Origin: Desulfobacterales bacterium
Lineage (GTDB): Bacteria > Desulfobacterota > Desulfobacteria > Desulfobacterales > JAHEIW01
Assembly (NCBI GenBank): GCA_030145015.1
Contig: JAQYWI010000003.1
Span: 11,199 to 75,198 of the forward strand
Direction of reading: 5' to 3'
DNA: 64,000 nucleotides
Shown here: positions 1-8,520 of the stretch, piece by piece
Layout of the letters: each line of letters opens with the position of its first letter
Numbering within the stretch: the stretch's first letter is position 1
The notes under the pieces: model-generated
What the model was told of the DNA's origin: nothing
The model's database searches: none
The model's input: the letters and a program-made list of their open reading frames with translations, nothing else
Position numbers and translations under genes: made by a program

Positions 1-173
1 TGGTACCAGGTGAAGTTCAGCTCGGTGATCGGAAAAGTCCGGGCGTAAAGCGGCAGCATCTGGCCGGAGCGGGTGCCCGGCGGGTAAAACCCGGCGTTTG
101 CCCACTCCGTATACGAATAGCCGCTAGTGCCGATCCAGAGGCGGCAGGGAGTTTTTCTTTGTTCGGTTTGCAT
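1..173 (-). CDS. DUF72 (YecE-like) protein, N-terminal part only
   Basis: Reading the minus strand from an ATG at 173 gives about 57 residues that run off the left edge. They include the stretches IGTSGYSYTEW, FYPPGTRSGQMLP and ELNFTWY, which match the start of DUF72/YecE proteins: a TIM-barrel family that usually opens with GTSGW/YSY and FYP. The catalytic role of the family is not established, so no reaction is assigned. The gene is the last seen in the minus-strand direction, downstream of lexA, from which it is separated by 231 bases of hairpin-rich sequence. The family call is fairly sure although only the first fifth or so is present. Confidence 0.72.
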   Translation of the reverse strand, partial: MQTEQRKTPCRLWIGTSGYSYTEWANAGFYPPGTRSGQMLPLYARTFPITELNFTWY

Positions 174-234
174 TTTTGTTTTCTGCGTCAAGGGGTGTTG
201 TTAACGCTTGCGCAATGCCCTGACACCCTGCTGA

Positions 235-404
235 GGATCGTTCCGCCGATGGCGGAACTAGAGGAGCGCTTCGCTTGAGGCGAAAGAATACTTATTGCTT
301 GCGACCTCAAGGCCGCGAGGCCGCTCCTCAAAGCCCGCAGGGCTGCTCTTCAAGCGCAGCGCTCCTAAAGGCCCGCAGGGCCGGTCCCCAAACGCGCAGC
401 GCAC
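235..404. repeat. cluster of short GC-rich hairpins between lexA and the DUF72 gene
   Basis: This gap holds a string of small imperfect palindromes, such as AAGCCCGCAGGGCTG, AGCGCAGCGCT and GGCCCGCAGGGCC, joined by short linkers of the type CTCCTCAAA or CTCCTAAAG. The units look like degenerate copies of one theme rather than one long stem. Such a cluster just after a stop codon can stabilise or terminate the lexA transcript, or be a REP-like array. Nothing coding was seen. Confidence 0.6.
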
Positions 405-1037
405 TCATTTTATTCCTTCCGGTCCGCGGTGGATGCCGATGACCTTGCCCTGAACCAGGACTTCGCCGAAGCCGTAGCGCATGGGGGCGTAGGCGGTATT
501 TTCCGGACGCAGTTCGATGTGGTCTTCATGTAAAAAAAAGCGTTTAATGGTTGCTTCTTCGCTGTCGATAAGCACCACGACGATCTCGCCGTTTTGGGCG
601 TACTGGCGCGGTTCGCAGATTGCCAGATCGCCGCTGAGGATGCCGGCATCCTTCATTGAATCGCCTTTGACGCGCAGGGCGAAAATGTTTTGGCTGCGGT
701 AAACGGCGGCATCCAGCACGATACTGCCGTCCCACTCCGCCTGGGCGTACATGGGCAGGCCGGCGGCAACCCGGCCGATAATCGGGATTTCGCGCCAGCG
801 CTGCAAAGCCGCCGCTTCGCGGGCACGATTTAACAGATAAACTTTGCGGCTGTAGCGCCCCTCGCGTTTCAGATAGCCCTTTTCTTGAAGCACACGAAGG
901 ATCCGGGCGATGGCGGCATGGCTGACTCCCAGATCTGCTGCAGCCTGGCGCAGGCTGGGACACAGGCCGCTTTTGGCGATTTCCCGCTGGAGATAATCCA
1001 GAAAACGCTGCTGTTTCGGTGTCAGCTGGGGTTGCAT
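405..1037 (-). CDS. lexA: LexA SOS-response repressor
   Basis: A 210-residue protein of normal LexA length. Residues 1-70 form a winged helix (TPKQQRFLDYL, recognition region around SHAAIARILRVLQEKGYL). Residues 85-205 form the S24 self-cleavage domain. The scissile Ala92-Gly93 (RVAAGLP), catalytic Ser127 (GDSMKD) and Lys165 (ATIKRF) are all present, so it should respond to RecA filaments by autoproteolysis. The ATG follows a clear GGAGG. It stands alone on the minus strand; a dispersed repeat begins within about 40 bases upstream, so the promoter lies next to or inside repeat DNA and no classical CTGT-type SOS box was recognised. The recognition helix differs from the E. coli type, so the operator is probably different. 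Confidence 0.93.
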   Translation of the reverse strand: MQPQLTPKQQRFLDYLQREIAKSGLCPSLRQAAADLGVSHAAIARILRVLQEKGYLKREGRYSRKVYLLNRAREAAALQRWREIPIIGRVAAGLPMYAQAEWDGSIVLDAAVYRSQNIFALRVKGDSMKDAGILSGDLAICEPRQYAQNGEIVVVLIDSEEATIKRFFLHEDHIELRPENTAYAPMRYGFGEVLVQGKVIGIHRGPEGIK

Positions 1038-1111
1038 AGGACCTCCGATACAAGGTTTCGGGTTCTAAGGTTCAAAGTTCAACAATTCAAGCGTTCAGGG
1101 TTAAAGGACGT

Positions 1112-1216
1112 GTTCGATTGGTTTTATTGGTCTTATGGGTTGAATTGGTTGGCTTAAACCGAACCAATGGAACGAATTAAACCAATTAAACAAATGCAAC
1201 GTTTGCCAGCTGGCTG
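1112..1216. repeat. 105-bp dispersed repeat, family A, copy 1
   Basis: This segment recurs at 42455-42559 in the same orientation and at the same length, with four differences that I can count. It is AT-rich and folds back imperfectly: a left arm with GATTGGTTTTATTGG and GAATTGGTTGG, and a right arm with CCGAACCAATGG and AAACCAATTAAAC. It lies between lexA and the ABC-2 permease, with further degenerate repeats (ACACCTGAACACTGACACC) at 1216-1240. The rest of the 1038-1342 gap shows no gene. Confidence 0.85.
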
Positions 1217-1342
1217 ACACCTGAACACTGACACCTGAAACCTTGCCAAGTGATAATGTAAATGTTAATGTAAATATAAATGTATATATTCTACGTGTCA
1301 AGATGAAAATTGAATAAGGGGATTTAAAGGAGTTGGAAGGGC

Positions 1343-3031
1343 TCAGGTTAACAATTGGGATAGGCGCTTTTCACCAAAGCGCATCGGCAGGGAAATCGCC
1401 AGCAGGCTTAGAATCAACACCAGGCTAAATGAGCCGACAATCCATATCCAGCCTGAAAGGGTGATTATGTTGTTGCGGATGTCGGCCATAAAAAGATTAT
1501 AAACCGGACCGGCTTCAAGGATGACCACCAGGCCGATGTATCCGGCGCAGGCGATCATAAAGACCAGTCCTCCGAAACTGGTTATCGTCTGAGTCGGGTT
1601 TTCCGCCTTGAAATCCGGGTAGGCGGCCCCCAGGCCGACGCCCATGGCGACGATACCGGGGACAATAAAAAAAACCGTGAGAATTGAAAGGGTCATCATA
1701 AACGGGGTGACCTGAAGCAGGATGTTGGTTGCAACGATCAGAACCTCGGTTAAGATCAGCAGCGGTAAGTAATAGATAAAAAATTTAATCCACAAAAAAG
1801 TTCGTATGGATAGCGGGGAGGTTTTGACCAGCCAGAAGGCATCTTTTTCCTGGCTGACCGCCGGATAGGCAAACCGGGCTGTCACCGCTGTCAGAACAAA
1901 CAACGCCAGGCCCATATTCAAAAATGAGAATAGGTTCTGAAGATACACGGTTTTGATCGGCGATTTTTCAAGGGGCAGTACCTTGAAATTATAAACGTAA
2001 ATTACAACCAGGGCGGCAATTAGAAAAATTTGGGTCCACTGGGTCTGGTCGCGGAGGAACGTTTTGATCTCTTTGACCGTAAAGGATTTTACGGGGCCGG
2101 GCAGAAAATTAAAAATTTTGTCACTGGCGACATTGTTTTTAAACAGACGGGCTGGCGCATTCTGGGTTTTTGAAAATCCTTTAAAGTAAATGGCATCTGC
2201 AAGAAAAATCATGGCAATTACGATCATCCCGGCAAAACTCAAGGACAGCGCGGTGAAAAACAAACTGCTGCTGATCGAGCCGGAAAGAGCGGACCGAATG
2301 CTGTCATAGGCCCAGCTACTTGGCAGAAATGGTGATGACGGGGTCTGCAGGGAAGTAATATAGACCATAACGGTGTCAAACACTTCCGGATCAACCAGCA
2401 ATTCCGGCTGTGAAAGGCGAATCGCCAGATAGATCACCACAAAAAAAAGGATCCCCGCGAAAATAAATACGCTCTTCATCCGGCTGGCCGGTATAAATAT
2501 GACGGCGGCCATAACCATCAGAGTGCTGATCGCCGAAGCGATAACTGCCAGGCACATTATCGATATCATCGCATTGAAATAGTAAAAGACACCGGTTTGG
2601 TAAACGATGCCGTAAGCCACGAAGACCGGCAGGGTGTAGATGATGACCATCCAGGCGCTATCGATGGTGCTGTCAATCCAGCGCGTGATAAAAACCTTGT
2701 AGCTGGAAACCGGCAAGGAGTGAACCAGTAAAAGATCGCGGGAGAGATAGAGCTTGGAAAGGGATGTCAGGATGCTGCTGAAAAGAAGCAGGGCAAAAGA
2801 CACGACCAGCATCATGGATAGGAGTTTATAACCCAGAATGTCGCCGATATCTTCAATGCCTTTAAAATAAATGAGAACCCGCCAGGAAACCGCAAATATG
2901 CCGCCCCAGAAAAGCAAACCGATGGCACCGAGCAAAAGCAAACGCACACGGCTGTTACCGTTGGCCCTGCGCAGGCCGCGCTTTCTAAGCGGCCAAATTC
3001 GGGGTTTTAATAAGGTCAGAACTTCGTTCAT
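1343..3031 (-). CDS. ABC-2-type transporter permease, multi-spanning
   Basis: A 562-residue, strongly hydrophobic protein with about 12 predicted membrane segments; the first is near residues 31-50, the last near 530-552. A cytoplasmic stretch with KEIKTFLRDQTQW lies in the middle, a short motif common just before transmembrane blocks of ABC-2 permeases. No ATPase motifs are present. It lies 54 bases downstream of the ATP-binding gene at 3086-3826 on the same strand, so the two almost certainly form one exporter. The substrate cannot be told from sequence. Its size suggests two fused six-helix halves, so one polypeptide may replace the usual permease dimer. Confidence 0.8.
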   Translation of the reverse strand: MNEVLTLLKPRIWPLRKRGLRRANGNSRVRLLLLGAIGLLFWGGIFAVSWRVLIYFKGIEDIGDILGYKLLSMMLVVSFALLLFSSILTSLSKLYLSRDLLLVHSLPVSSYKVFITRWIDSTIDSAWMVIIYTLPVFVAYGIVYQTGVFYYFNAMISIMCLAVIASAISTLMVMAAVIFIPASRMKSVFIFAGILFFVVIYLAIRLSQPELLVDPEVFDTVMVYITSLQTPSSPFLPSSWAYDSIRSALSGSISSSLFFTALSLSFAGMIVIAMIFLADAIYFKGFSKTQNAPARLFKNNVASDKIFNFLPGPVKSFTVKEIKTFLRDQTQWTQIFLIAALVVIYVYNFKVLPLEKSPIKTVYLQNLFSFLNMGLALFVLTAVTARFAYPAVSQEKDAFWLVKTSPLSIRTFLWIKFFIYYLPLLILTEVLIVATNILLQVTPFMMTLSILTVFFIVPGIVAMGVGLGAAYPDFKAENPTQTITSFGGLVFMIACAGYIGLVVILEAGPVYNLFMADIRNNIITLSGWIWIVGSFSLVLILSLLAISLPMRFGEKRLSQLLT

Positions 3032-3085
3032 TTTACGCGCTGCCGGCTATTGGCTGTTTGCCGCTGGTTTCTGGTTGCTAAACTG

Positions 3086-3826
3086 CTAATTTTGCAGGTA
3101 TGGCGTCTCTGAAGTTAAGTTCAGGAACACCTGTTCGAGGTCGGCTTCGGTGACATTGGCCTCGCGCTGCAGCTCCGTGGTCGTTCCCATGGCAATTAAG
3201 CTTCCTTTATGAATCACCCCGATGCGGTCGCAGGTATCTTCGGCAACTTTAAGGGTATGCGTTGACATAAAAATGGTGACACCTTGTCCGGCGAGCGTCC
3301 CAAAAAGATCTTTAACCATGATAATCGCTGCCGGATCGAGCCCCACCATGGGTTCGTCTACGATGATAACTTCCGGATCGTGCACCAGGGCGGCCGACAT
3401 AATAAGCCGCTGCTTCATGCCATGGGAATAGGACTCGACCAGTTCATCGGCCCAGTCGGTCAGCGAAAAATTTTTAAGGATTTTAAAAGCGGTGGCCTCA
3501 AATTTTTCTTTGGAGACACCGTATAAATCAGCGGTGAATCTCAAAAATTCCATACCGGTGAGTTTTTCATACAGGTACGGGCGATCTGGAATAAAGCCGA
3601 TTTTACCTTTGGCCTTTTCCGGTTCTGCCTGCATGCTGATGCCGGCAATGGTCACCGTACCGTTCGTCGGTTGCAGAATTCCACCCATCATCTTAATTGT
3701 CGTGGTCTTGCCGGCGCCGTTAGGGCCGATAAATCCAAAAATCTCTCCTTTATTAACGCAAAGGTTAAGATTATTCACTGCCCGGAATTCACCGTATTTT
3801 TTTGTCAGGTCTTTTAGTTCGATCAT
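3086..3826 (-). CDS. ABC transporter ATP-binding protein (ABC-2 export type)
   Basis: A 246-residue nucleotide-binding protein with all motifs in order: Walker A GPNGAGKTT (residues about 35-43), signature YSHGMKQR, Walker B VIIVDEPMVGLD and switch His in MSTHTLK. It energises export through the membrane partner encoded next at 1343-3031. The C-terminal 30 residues (ANVTEADLEQVFLNLT) resemble the tail of CcmA/DrrA-type exporter ATPases. The ATG at 3826 has no good Shine-Dalgarno, only AT-rich sequence, so translation may be weak or the start slightly different. The substrate is unknown. Confidence 0.9.
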   Translation of the reverse strand: MIELKDLTKKYGEFRAVNNLNLCVNKGEIFGFIGPNGAGKTTTIKMMGGILQPTNGTVTIAGISMQAEPEKAKGKIGFIPDRPYLYEKLTGMEFLRFTADLYGVSKEKFEATAFKILKNFSLTDWADELVESYSHGMKQRLIMSAALVHDPEVIIVDEPMVGLDPAAIIMVKDLFGTLAGQGVTIFMSTHTLKVAEDTCDRIGVIHKGSLIAMGTTTELQREANVTEADLEQVFLNLTSETPYLQN

Positions 3827-3918
3827 AATTTAAAATTTTAAAGTTTTTTATATAGTATAGCACAATTCCGGGTGATTTTGTCTAAGTTGTAAAAGTAAGA
3901 AATGGTCTGTTGTTGGTC

Positions 3919-3997
3919 GTCCGTTGTCCGTTGTTATTTATTTGAAATTATTATGTTTGCAAAGTTGCCCGTTTCGTTTTTTCAACGGACAACGGAC
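3919..3997. repeat. fold-back repeat with perfect 15-bp arms
   Basis: GTCCGTTGTCCGTTG at 3919-3933 is matched by its exact reverse complement at 3983-3997, with an AT-rich 49-base loop. It sits between the end of the transglutaminase-like gene (minus strand) and the start of the ABC ATPase gene, and could form a terminator-like hairpin, though no U-run follows. Confidence 0.75.
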
Positions 3998-4010
3998 CAT
4001 AGATCACGGA

Positions 4011-5528
4011 CTATTCTATAATCGTTAACTGTACCTTTCCAATGACACCCATTAAGTCCAGCTGCTGTTTAGGAGAGCCGGTTGTAAAACGCAGGTGGCT
4101 GACGTCGGCCGGCAGCTGACCGAAAAGGGAGTCGGCGGTGATCCACTGCCCGAGATACATCAGATTCCAGGCATGATAGTAAAATCGGCCCTTTAAATAC
4201 ACCAGGCCGGCCTCAATCCGGGTGGGAATTCCGGCTGCGCGGCCCAGGGCCGCCAGCAAGACGGCGTGTTCATTGCAATCACCCACACGATGTTCAAGGG
4301 TGGAAAGTGCGTCGGGCAGTGAAAGAACCGGCCGCTTTTCAATATGGGTGTGCACCCAATTCAGCAGTTTTTCGGCCCGTGTTAAGGGGGTGGCATCGGG
4401 GTCATCTTTTAGAATTTCCTGCGCCAGAGCCCGGATTTTTTGATGGTCGGACTGGATAAAGGGACCGGGCTTTAAAAATATTTTTTCCAATGCCGCCAGA
4501 TTTTCAGGCTTAAGTTCAACGGCCAGATTTGACAGCTTTTCTTTTTGAACGGTCAGAACCTGTCCCTTAAATGTTTGTCTGCCGCCCTGGAGCCGAACAT
4601 TTTTGGATGATATTCCCTGGATTTTAATCTTCAGCACGTCAAGTGCTTTGACGTTTTCAAGCGTGATGTTGGAGGCCACCGAGGCAATCTTTGTAAGATC
4701 CTGGCTCGATTCAATGGCCAGCCCGTCAAGGGCATCCTTGCGGTCCGTTTTTATCAAACTGATCCCCAAAATCCCCTTTTCCTTTAAGATGTCACCTTTT
4801 TTTCCAATCCAGGCCAGCTGAGATGCACCCTTAAAATTCAGGGAGACTTTTGTGGCCAGCTGGTTGAATCCCCTGATATCAACGAGTTCCTCGCCGATAA
4901 CTTCCACAATTACAGCGGCCTGGCCCATTGAACCCGGATCGAATATATTGAAAACATATTTGTCACCGGGCTTCAGATCAGTGGCCGCAATCGCATCCAT
5001 AATTCCGTTGAACAGGTAGGGTTTATCTTTGATCGGAATATCCAGACTGCGGCTGGAACCGGCACTTGCGGTTGTCACATGCAGTGTATTTCCGACAACC
5101 TTGCCCCGGACACCAAAGTGAAATCGACCCGAACTGATTTCAAAATCAAGCTCCTGAAGGGTAAAATCGGCATTAAGGCGGCTTTTGGTATTCAGGTTGA
5201 TATCCTGAATCATACCCATTGTGTTTATGCGCATATAAACCGTTTCGGTCAGGCCATATCCGGTTGTATCCGTATAAAATCGGGTGTGGGAAAAGCCGAT
5301 TTTGCGTTCGTTTTGGAAAATATTCATCCAGGTGTCGCGCTCAGAGACCGCATTGATGGATTCAATGGATAGGGTTTGAGGGTGGGATAATATTCTTTCC
5401 AATATTCCCAGGCGAATGATGAAAAGGACTGCAAAAGTCAAGGTAAAAATACTGCCGGCAATCCAGAATGTCCTAATTTTGTGGATGGTCATATTTAAAA
5501 TTGTAAATGATGACCGCTGACCTGTCAA
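4011..5528 (-). CDS. membrane-anchored transglutaminase-like protein
   Basis: 505 residues if the TTG at 5528 is used, 493 from the ATG at 5492; neither has a strong ribosome site, and the ATG start puts a signal anchor (WIAGSIFTLTFAVLFIIRL) at the very N-terminus. The large middle part is a beta-rich region without clear motifs. The C-terminal domain is a transglutaminase/cysteine-protease fold: Cys418 in VGDCNEHA, His452 in YYHAWN and Asp466 in ITADS form the expected triad. Proteins of this build are usually exported and modify or cleave peptides or cell-wall amides; the exact substrate is unknown. It is transcribed away from the 5627 operon, so 5529-5626 should hold divergent promoters. 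Confidence 0.82.
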   Translation of the reverse strand: MTGQRSSFTILNMTIHKIRTFWIAGSIFTLTFAVLFIIRLGILERILSHPQTLSIESINAVSERDTWMNIFQNERKIGFSHTRFYTDTTGYGLTETVYMRINTMGMIQDINLNTKSRLNADFTLQELDFEISSGRFHFGVRGKVVGNTLHVTTASAGSSRSLDIPIKDKPYLFNGIMDAIAATDLKPGDKYVFNIFDPGSMGQAAVIVEVIGEELVDIRGFNQLATKVSLNFKGASQLAWIGKKGDILKEKGILGISLIKTDRKDALDGLAIESSQDLTKIASVASNITLENVKALDVLKIKIQGISSKNVRLQGGRQTFKGQVLTVQKEKLSNLAVELKPENLAALEKIFLKPGPFIQSDHQKIRALAQEILKDDPDATPLTRAEKLLNWVHTHIEKRPVLSLPDALSTLEHRVGDCNEHAVLLAALGRAAGIPTRIEAGLVYLKGRFYYHAWNLMYLGQWITADSLFGQLPADVSHLRFTTGSPKQQLDLMGVIGKVQLTIIE

Positions 5529-5626
5529 ATTTAGTTGGACTCATAATCGGAGATTTTGCCATGGAATATGCAGGCGGTTCATGATATGGGCTGGTAAAAC
5601 GCGGTTGTGCGAAAGGAAGGATTGAT

Positions 5627-5971
5627 ATGGTATCAATAAAGGACCTTGGCGCTTTGCCTGTTGCGAATTACGATCCCGATCGCAAAGGAATATTTATTCA
5701 TAAAAATGAACTAAATGACAGCAGCTTCAAAGTGGGCGACCGGTTTTCTATAAAAGTGGGTAAACAGGATTTATTTGCCATTTCCATTGTCATAGACGAT
5801 AAAGGTGATATCGTCTATGATAAAAATGGGATCTTTATCGAACGAACCCGCAGGATCGACATTTTGCTGGGCGGCATTTTTGATGAATATGTTCTTTATA
5901 TCGAATCCGATACACCGGGATCCATAAAATTAAGGCCCCTGGAAGCGGTGATGAAAGATAATTACATGTAG
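5627..5971 (+). CDS. conserved-looking protein of unknown function, 114 residues
   Basis: The ATG is preceded by GAAAGGAAGG, a good ribosome site. The protein is soluble and rich in beta-forming stretches (FSIKVGKQDLFAISIVIDD, then GGIFDEYVLYIES), ending near LRPLEAVMKDN. No family was recognised. It has no signal peptide, cysteine motif or membrane segment. It is the first gene of a tight three-gene run, followed 13 bases later by a TIGR04076-type gene and then a DUF169 gene, so it is probably co-expressed with them. Confidence 0.7.
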   Translation: MVSIKDLGALPVANYDPDRKGIFIHKNELNDSSFKVGDRFSIKVGKQDLFAISIVIDDKGDIVYDKNGIFIERTRRIDILLGGIFDEYVLYIESDTPGSIKLRPLEAVMKDNYM

Positions 5972-5984
5972 AGGAGGAATGAAA

Positions 5985-6263
5985 ATGGCACAGGACCCCA
6001 AAATCGGCTATGAAGTAAAAGCCACTATATTAGGTGTAAAAGGTGAATGCAGTGCCGGTCATCAGGAGGGCGAAAGCATTGAGATCAGCTGCCACAATCC
6101 GGCAGGTTTATGCGGCTGGTTTTACAATGATATTTTCCCCAGTCTGCAAACGTTTCAATTCGGCGGCAGTCTGCCGTGGTGGGAAGGAGACACGATTCAA
6201 TTGCAATGCCCGGACCCTGTTAATCTTGTTACCATCCAATTAGAACGCTCCAGGCGAACTTAA
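5985..6263 (+). CDS. TIGR04076 family protein
   Basis: A 92-residue protein with the family's hallmarks: GECSAGHQEGESIEI, the central GLCGWFYNDIFPSLQTF block, GGSLPWW, and a C-terminal CPDPVN stretch. Two ATGs compete. The one at 5979 is only one base behind GAGGAGG, the one at 5985 is seven bases behind it, so 5985 is preferred. The function of the family is not established; conserved Cys, His and Trp residues suggest metal or cofactor binding. It lies between a small unknown gene and a DUF169 gene. Confidence 0.85.
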   Translation: MAQDPKIGYEVKATILGVKGECSAGHQEGESIEISCHNPAGLCGWFYNDIFPSLQTFQFGGSLPWWEGDTIQLQCPDPVNLVTIQLERSRRT

Positions 6264-6276
6264 AAGGAGGTTTGAG

Positions 6277-7101
6277 ATGGAGAGTAAAATTGCGAACGCC
6301 ATTTCTCTTAACTATCAACCGGTCGCATTGATCTGGTCTGATGAAAAACCAGCGGAAGCCATGCAGTTTAAGCAGGGAAAATGGGGCTGCATCATGTGGC
6401 TGGCCGCCAGTGCAGCCAAGGGCAAAGCGGCTGCCTGTGATCGCAAAACCTTCGGTTGCTTTGGCGGCGGCGTCGGTATGGGCTTTGGTGATCAGTATGT
6501 TAATTTCCCCGGAGGGAAAGATTGCTTTTGCCATTTTCTTTCTTGCGGCAACGAACAGTGGGAGCAGGGGCGCCAGGCGGCCGAGAAGGTAAAACCCTTT
6601 TTACGAAAAGAGTCTTATGACAATTTTGTTTGCGGTGAACGCTACATCAAGACCCCGGAGCAGGTTCATCAGTTTATTGAAAACTTACCGATAACCGACA
6701 TCCCGGCTGAATATGTAATTTTTAAGCCGCTTGCCGACATTGATCCGCAACAGGAAACACCCCGGGTAATCGTCTTCTTTGCAGATCCCGATCAATTATC
6801 GGCTCTGGTGGTATTGGCCAATTACGATCGACAGGACAATCATAACGTCATTATCCCTTATGCCGCCGGATGCCAGACCATCGGCCTCTATCCATACGAG
6901 GAGGCCAAAGCTGAAAAGCAAAGAGCCGTTGTGGGGCTAACTGATCTTTCGGCCCGCGTCTCCATACGCAAACTGCTTCAAGACCACCTGATGACCTTTG
7001 CGGTACCGCTGGCGATGTTTGAAGAAATGGAACGCAATGTTGCCGACTCATTCCTTGAGCGGCCAACATGGCAGGCACTGCTTAAGACCAAAAGAGACTA
7101 G
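6277..7101 (+). CDS. DUF169 family protein
   Basis: A 274-residue protein with the DUF169 layout: an N-terminal half built around YQPVALIWSDEKP, a Cys-rich centre (KAAACDRKTFGCFGGGVGMG and CFCHFLSCG), and a C-terminal half with VIPYAAGCQTIGLYP and SVRKLL-like (here SIRKLLQDH). The six or so cysteines in the first half could bind a metal or cluster, but this is inference. The biochemical role of the family is unknown. It is the last gene of the 5627-7101 run, 13 bases behind the TIGR04076 gene, with AAAGGAGG before its ATG. Its TAG stop forms the left edge of a repeat element. Confidence 0.85.
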   Translation: MESKIANAISLNYQPVALIWSDEKPAEAMQFKQGKWGCIMWLAASAAKGKAAACDRKTFGCFGGGVGMGFGDQYVNFPGGKDCFCHFLSCGNEQWEQGRQAAEKVKPFLRKESYDNFVCGERYIKTPEQVHQFIENLPITDIPAEYVIFKPLADIDPQQETPRVIVFFADPDQLSALVVLANYDRQDNHNVIIPYAAGCQTIGLYPYEEAKAEKQRAVVGLTDLSARVSIRKLLQDHLMTFAVPLAMFEEMERNVADSFLERPTWQALLKTKRD

Positions 7102-7405
7102 AACCTATCTCAATCCGCCGGCGGATTAACACCCAATGGTAAAGTTTTAAACCTATAAAAAGTGCTGATAACAGCAAGTGCGCTAAAGTGACAAGTGAAC
7201 TAAAGTGACTAAAGTTAAGGAATTCTGCCCGTCGAGAGCCTCCCTTCGAGAGCCTCAGGGTCTATCGACTGGGTCGAACGACCAATTTTATTAAAAGATG
7301 GAGCGCGAGCGACGCCATAACTTTAGGCACTTCTAACGTTAGAGCACCTTGGGAACTTTTTTTCTCTGTCTTCCAAGATGAACTGCTAATTTTGAGATAG
7401 GTTTA
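7099..7405. mobile_element. MITE-like fold-back element containing a family C repeat
   Basis: The ends are TAGAACCTATCTCAA at 7099-7113 and its near mirror TTTTGAGATAGGTTTA at 7390-7405. Inside, at about 7181-7330, is a family C repeat: CTAAAGTGACTAAAGTT arms, the GAGAGCCTCCCTTC unit, a GATGGAGCG core and CTTTAGGCAC at the far end. A second small palindrome, AATCCGCCGGCGGATT, lies at 7112-7127. There is no open reading frame. The left end coincides with the TAG stop of the DUF169 gene. The same end motif occurs at 47025-47046, 15404-15421 and, degenerated, at 59320. Confidence 0.65.
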
Positions 7406-7426
7406 AATAATTCTGCGGAGCAGAAA

Positions 7427-8515
7427 TTGGCAAAAATCGTTTACGGCTTATCCGGTGAGGGTTCGGGCCACTCTTCCAGGTCCCGGGAGATGCTTACCCA
7501 TCTCGAGGATCTGGGCCACCAATTAATAGTGGTCAGCTACGATCGCGGTTACGCTAACCTTAAAGACGATTTTGATGTGTTTGAGACCGAAGGGCTTCAT
7601 ATTGCCAGCCTCGATAACCGTGTCTCGCGGGTTAAAACTTTTACCGATAATTTGCAGCGTTTGCCCAAAGGCCATAAAAAACTTCAGATGCTGCGCAAGG
7701 ATGTTTTTAAGAAGTTTCAACCCGACTGCGTCATTACCGATTTTGAGCCCATGACCGCTTACCTCGCCAATCACTATGACCTGCCGTTGATTACCATCGA
7801 TAACCAGCACCGGCTGCGTTATATGTCCTATCCTTGTCCGGCCCATCTTCAAACAGAACGCAGGATGACGACCGCAATCATCAGAGCCATGGTGCCGCGA
7901 CCCGATGTTTCATTGGTAACGACTTTTTATTATGGCGAGCCAAAAAATGAGCGAACATTTTTCTTTCCGCCGATTCTGCGCCAAGAAGTATTATCGCTTC
8001 AGCCATTTTTCGGCGAACATATCCTGGTCTATCTAACCAGCGGGTTCGAAACTTTTCTTAAAAGATTAAAATCTTTTAACCGCGAATCTTTTATTATTTA
8101 TGGGGCCGATCGAGACTGTTCTGACGGGCACATGACTTTCAAGGCTTTCAGCAAACAGGGTTTTCTCAACGATCTGGCATCCTGCAAAGCCGTTATGGCC
8201 ACGGCCGGCTTTACCCTGATGACCGAATCTTTTTACCTGCGCAAACCTTACCTGGCGCTGCCCATGCGCGGCCAGTTTGAACAGGAAATCAATGCTTTTC
8301 TACTGGCACGCTTAAAATACGGTATCAATTTAAGACGGACAAACTCAGAGACGGTTGGGCACTTTCTGTACCGCTTGCCCGATTTTGTCGAAAACCTGAA
8401 AACTTATCAGGCCCGCGACAATAGCGCCATCAAAGCCCGGCTCGCTGAACTTCTGGATGATAATTGCGCACTTGCAAAGGATTTTCACCGCAAACGGGCG
8501 CGACTGACTGGGTGA
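7427..8515 (+). CDS. MJ1255/VC2487-type glycosyltransferase-like protein
   Basis: A 362-residue protein beginning IVYGLSGEGSGHSSRSREM, the glycine-rich opening of GT-B transferases of the MJ1255 type (related to MurG-like enzymes). The C-terminal half has the second Rossmann fold with MATAGFTLMTESFYLRKPYL, where a GGxxT/E-type nucleotide-sugar site is expected, and EQEINAFLLARLKYG. It probably transfers a sugar from an activated donor; acceptor unknown. The start is TTG, with GGAG seven bases ahead. It is a single gene between the 7099-7405 element and a set of hairpins. Confidence 0.78.
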   Translation: MAKIVYGLSGEGSGHSSRSREMLTHLEDLGHQLIVVSYDRGYANLKDDFDVFETEGLHIASLDNRVSRVKTFTDNLQRLPKGHKKLQMLRKDVFKKFQPDCVITDFEPMTAYLANHYDLPLITIDNQHRLRYMSYPCPAHLQTERRMTTAIIRAMVPRPDVSLVTTFYYGEPKNERTFFFPPILRQEVLSLQPFFGEHILVYLTSGFETFLKRLKSFNRESFIIYGADRDCSDGHMTFKAFSKQGFLNDLASCKAVMATAGFTLMTESFYLRKPYLALPMRGQFEQEINAFLLARLKYGINLRRTNSETVGHFLYRLPDFVENLKTYQARDNSAIKARLAELLDDNCALAKDFHRKRARLTG

Positions 8516-8520
8516 TTTCA

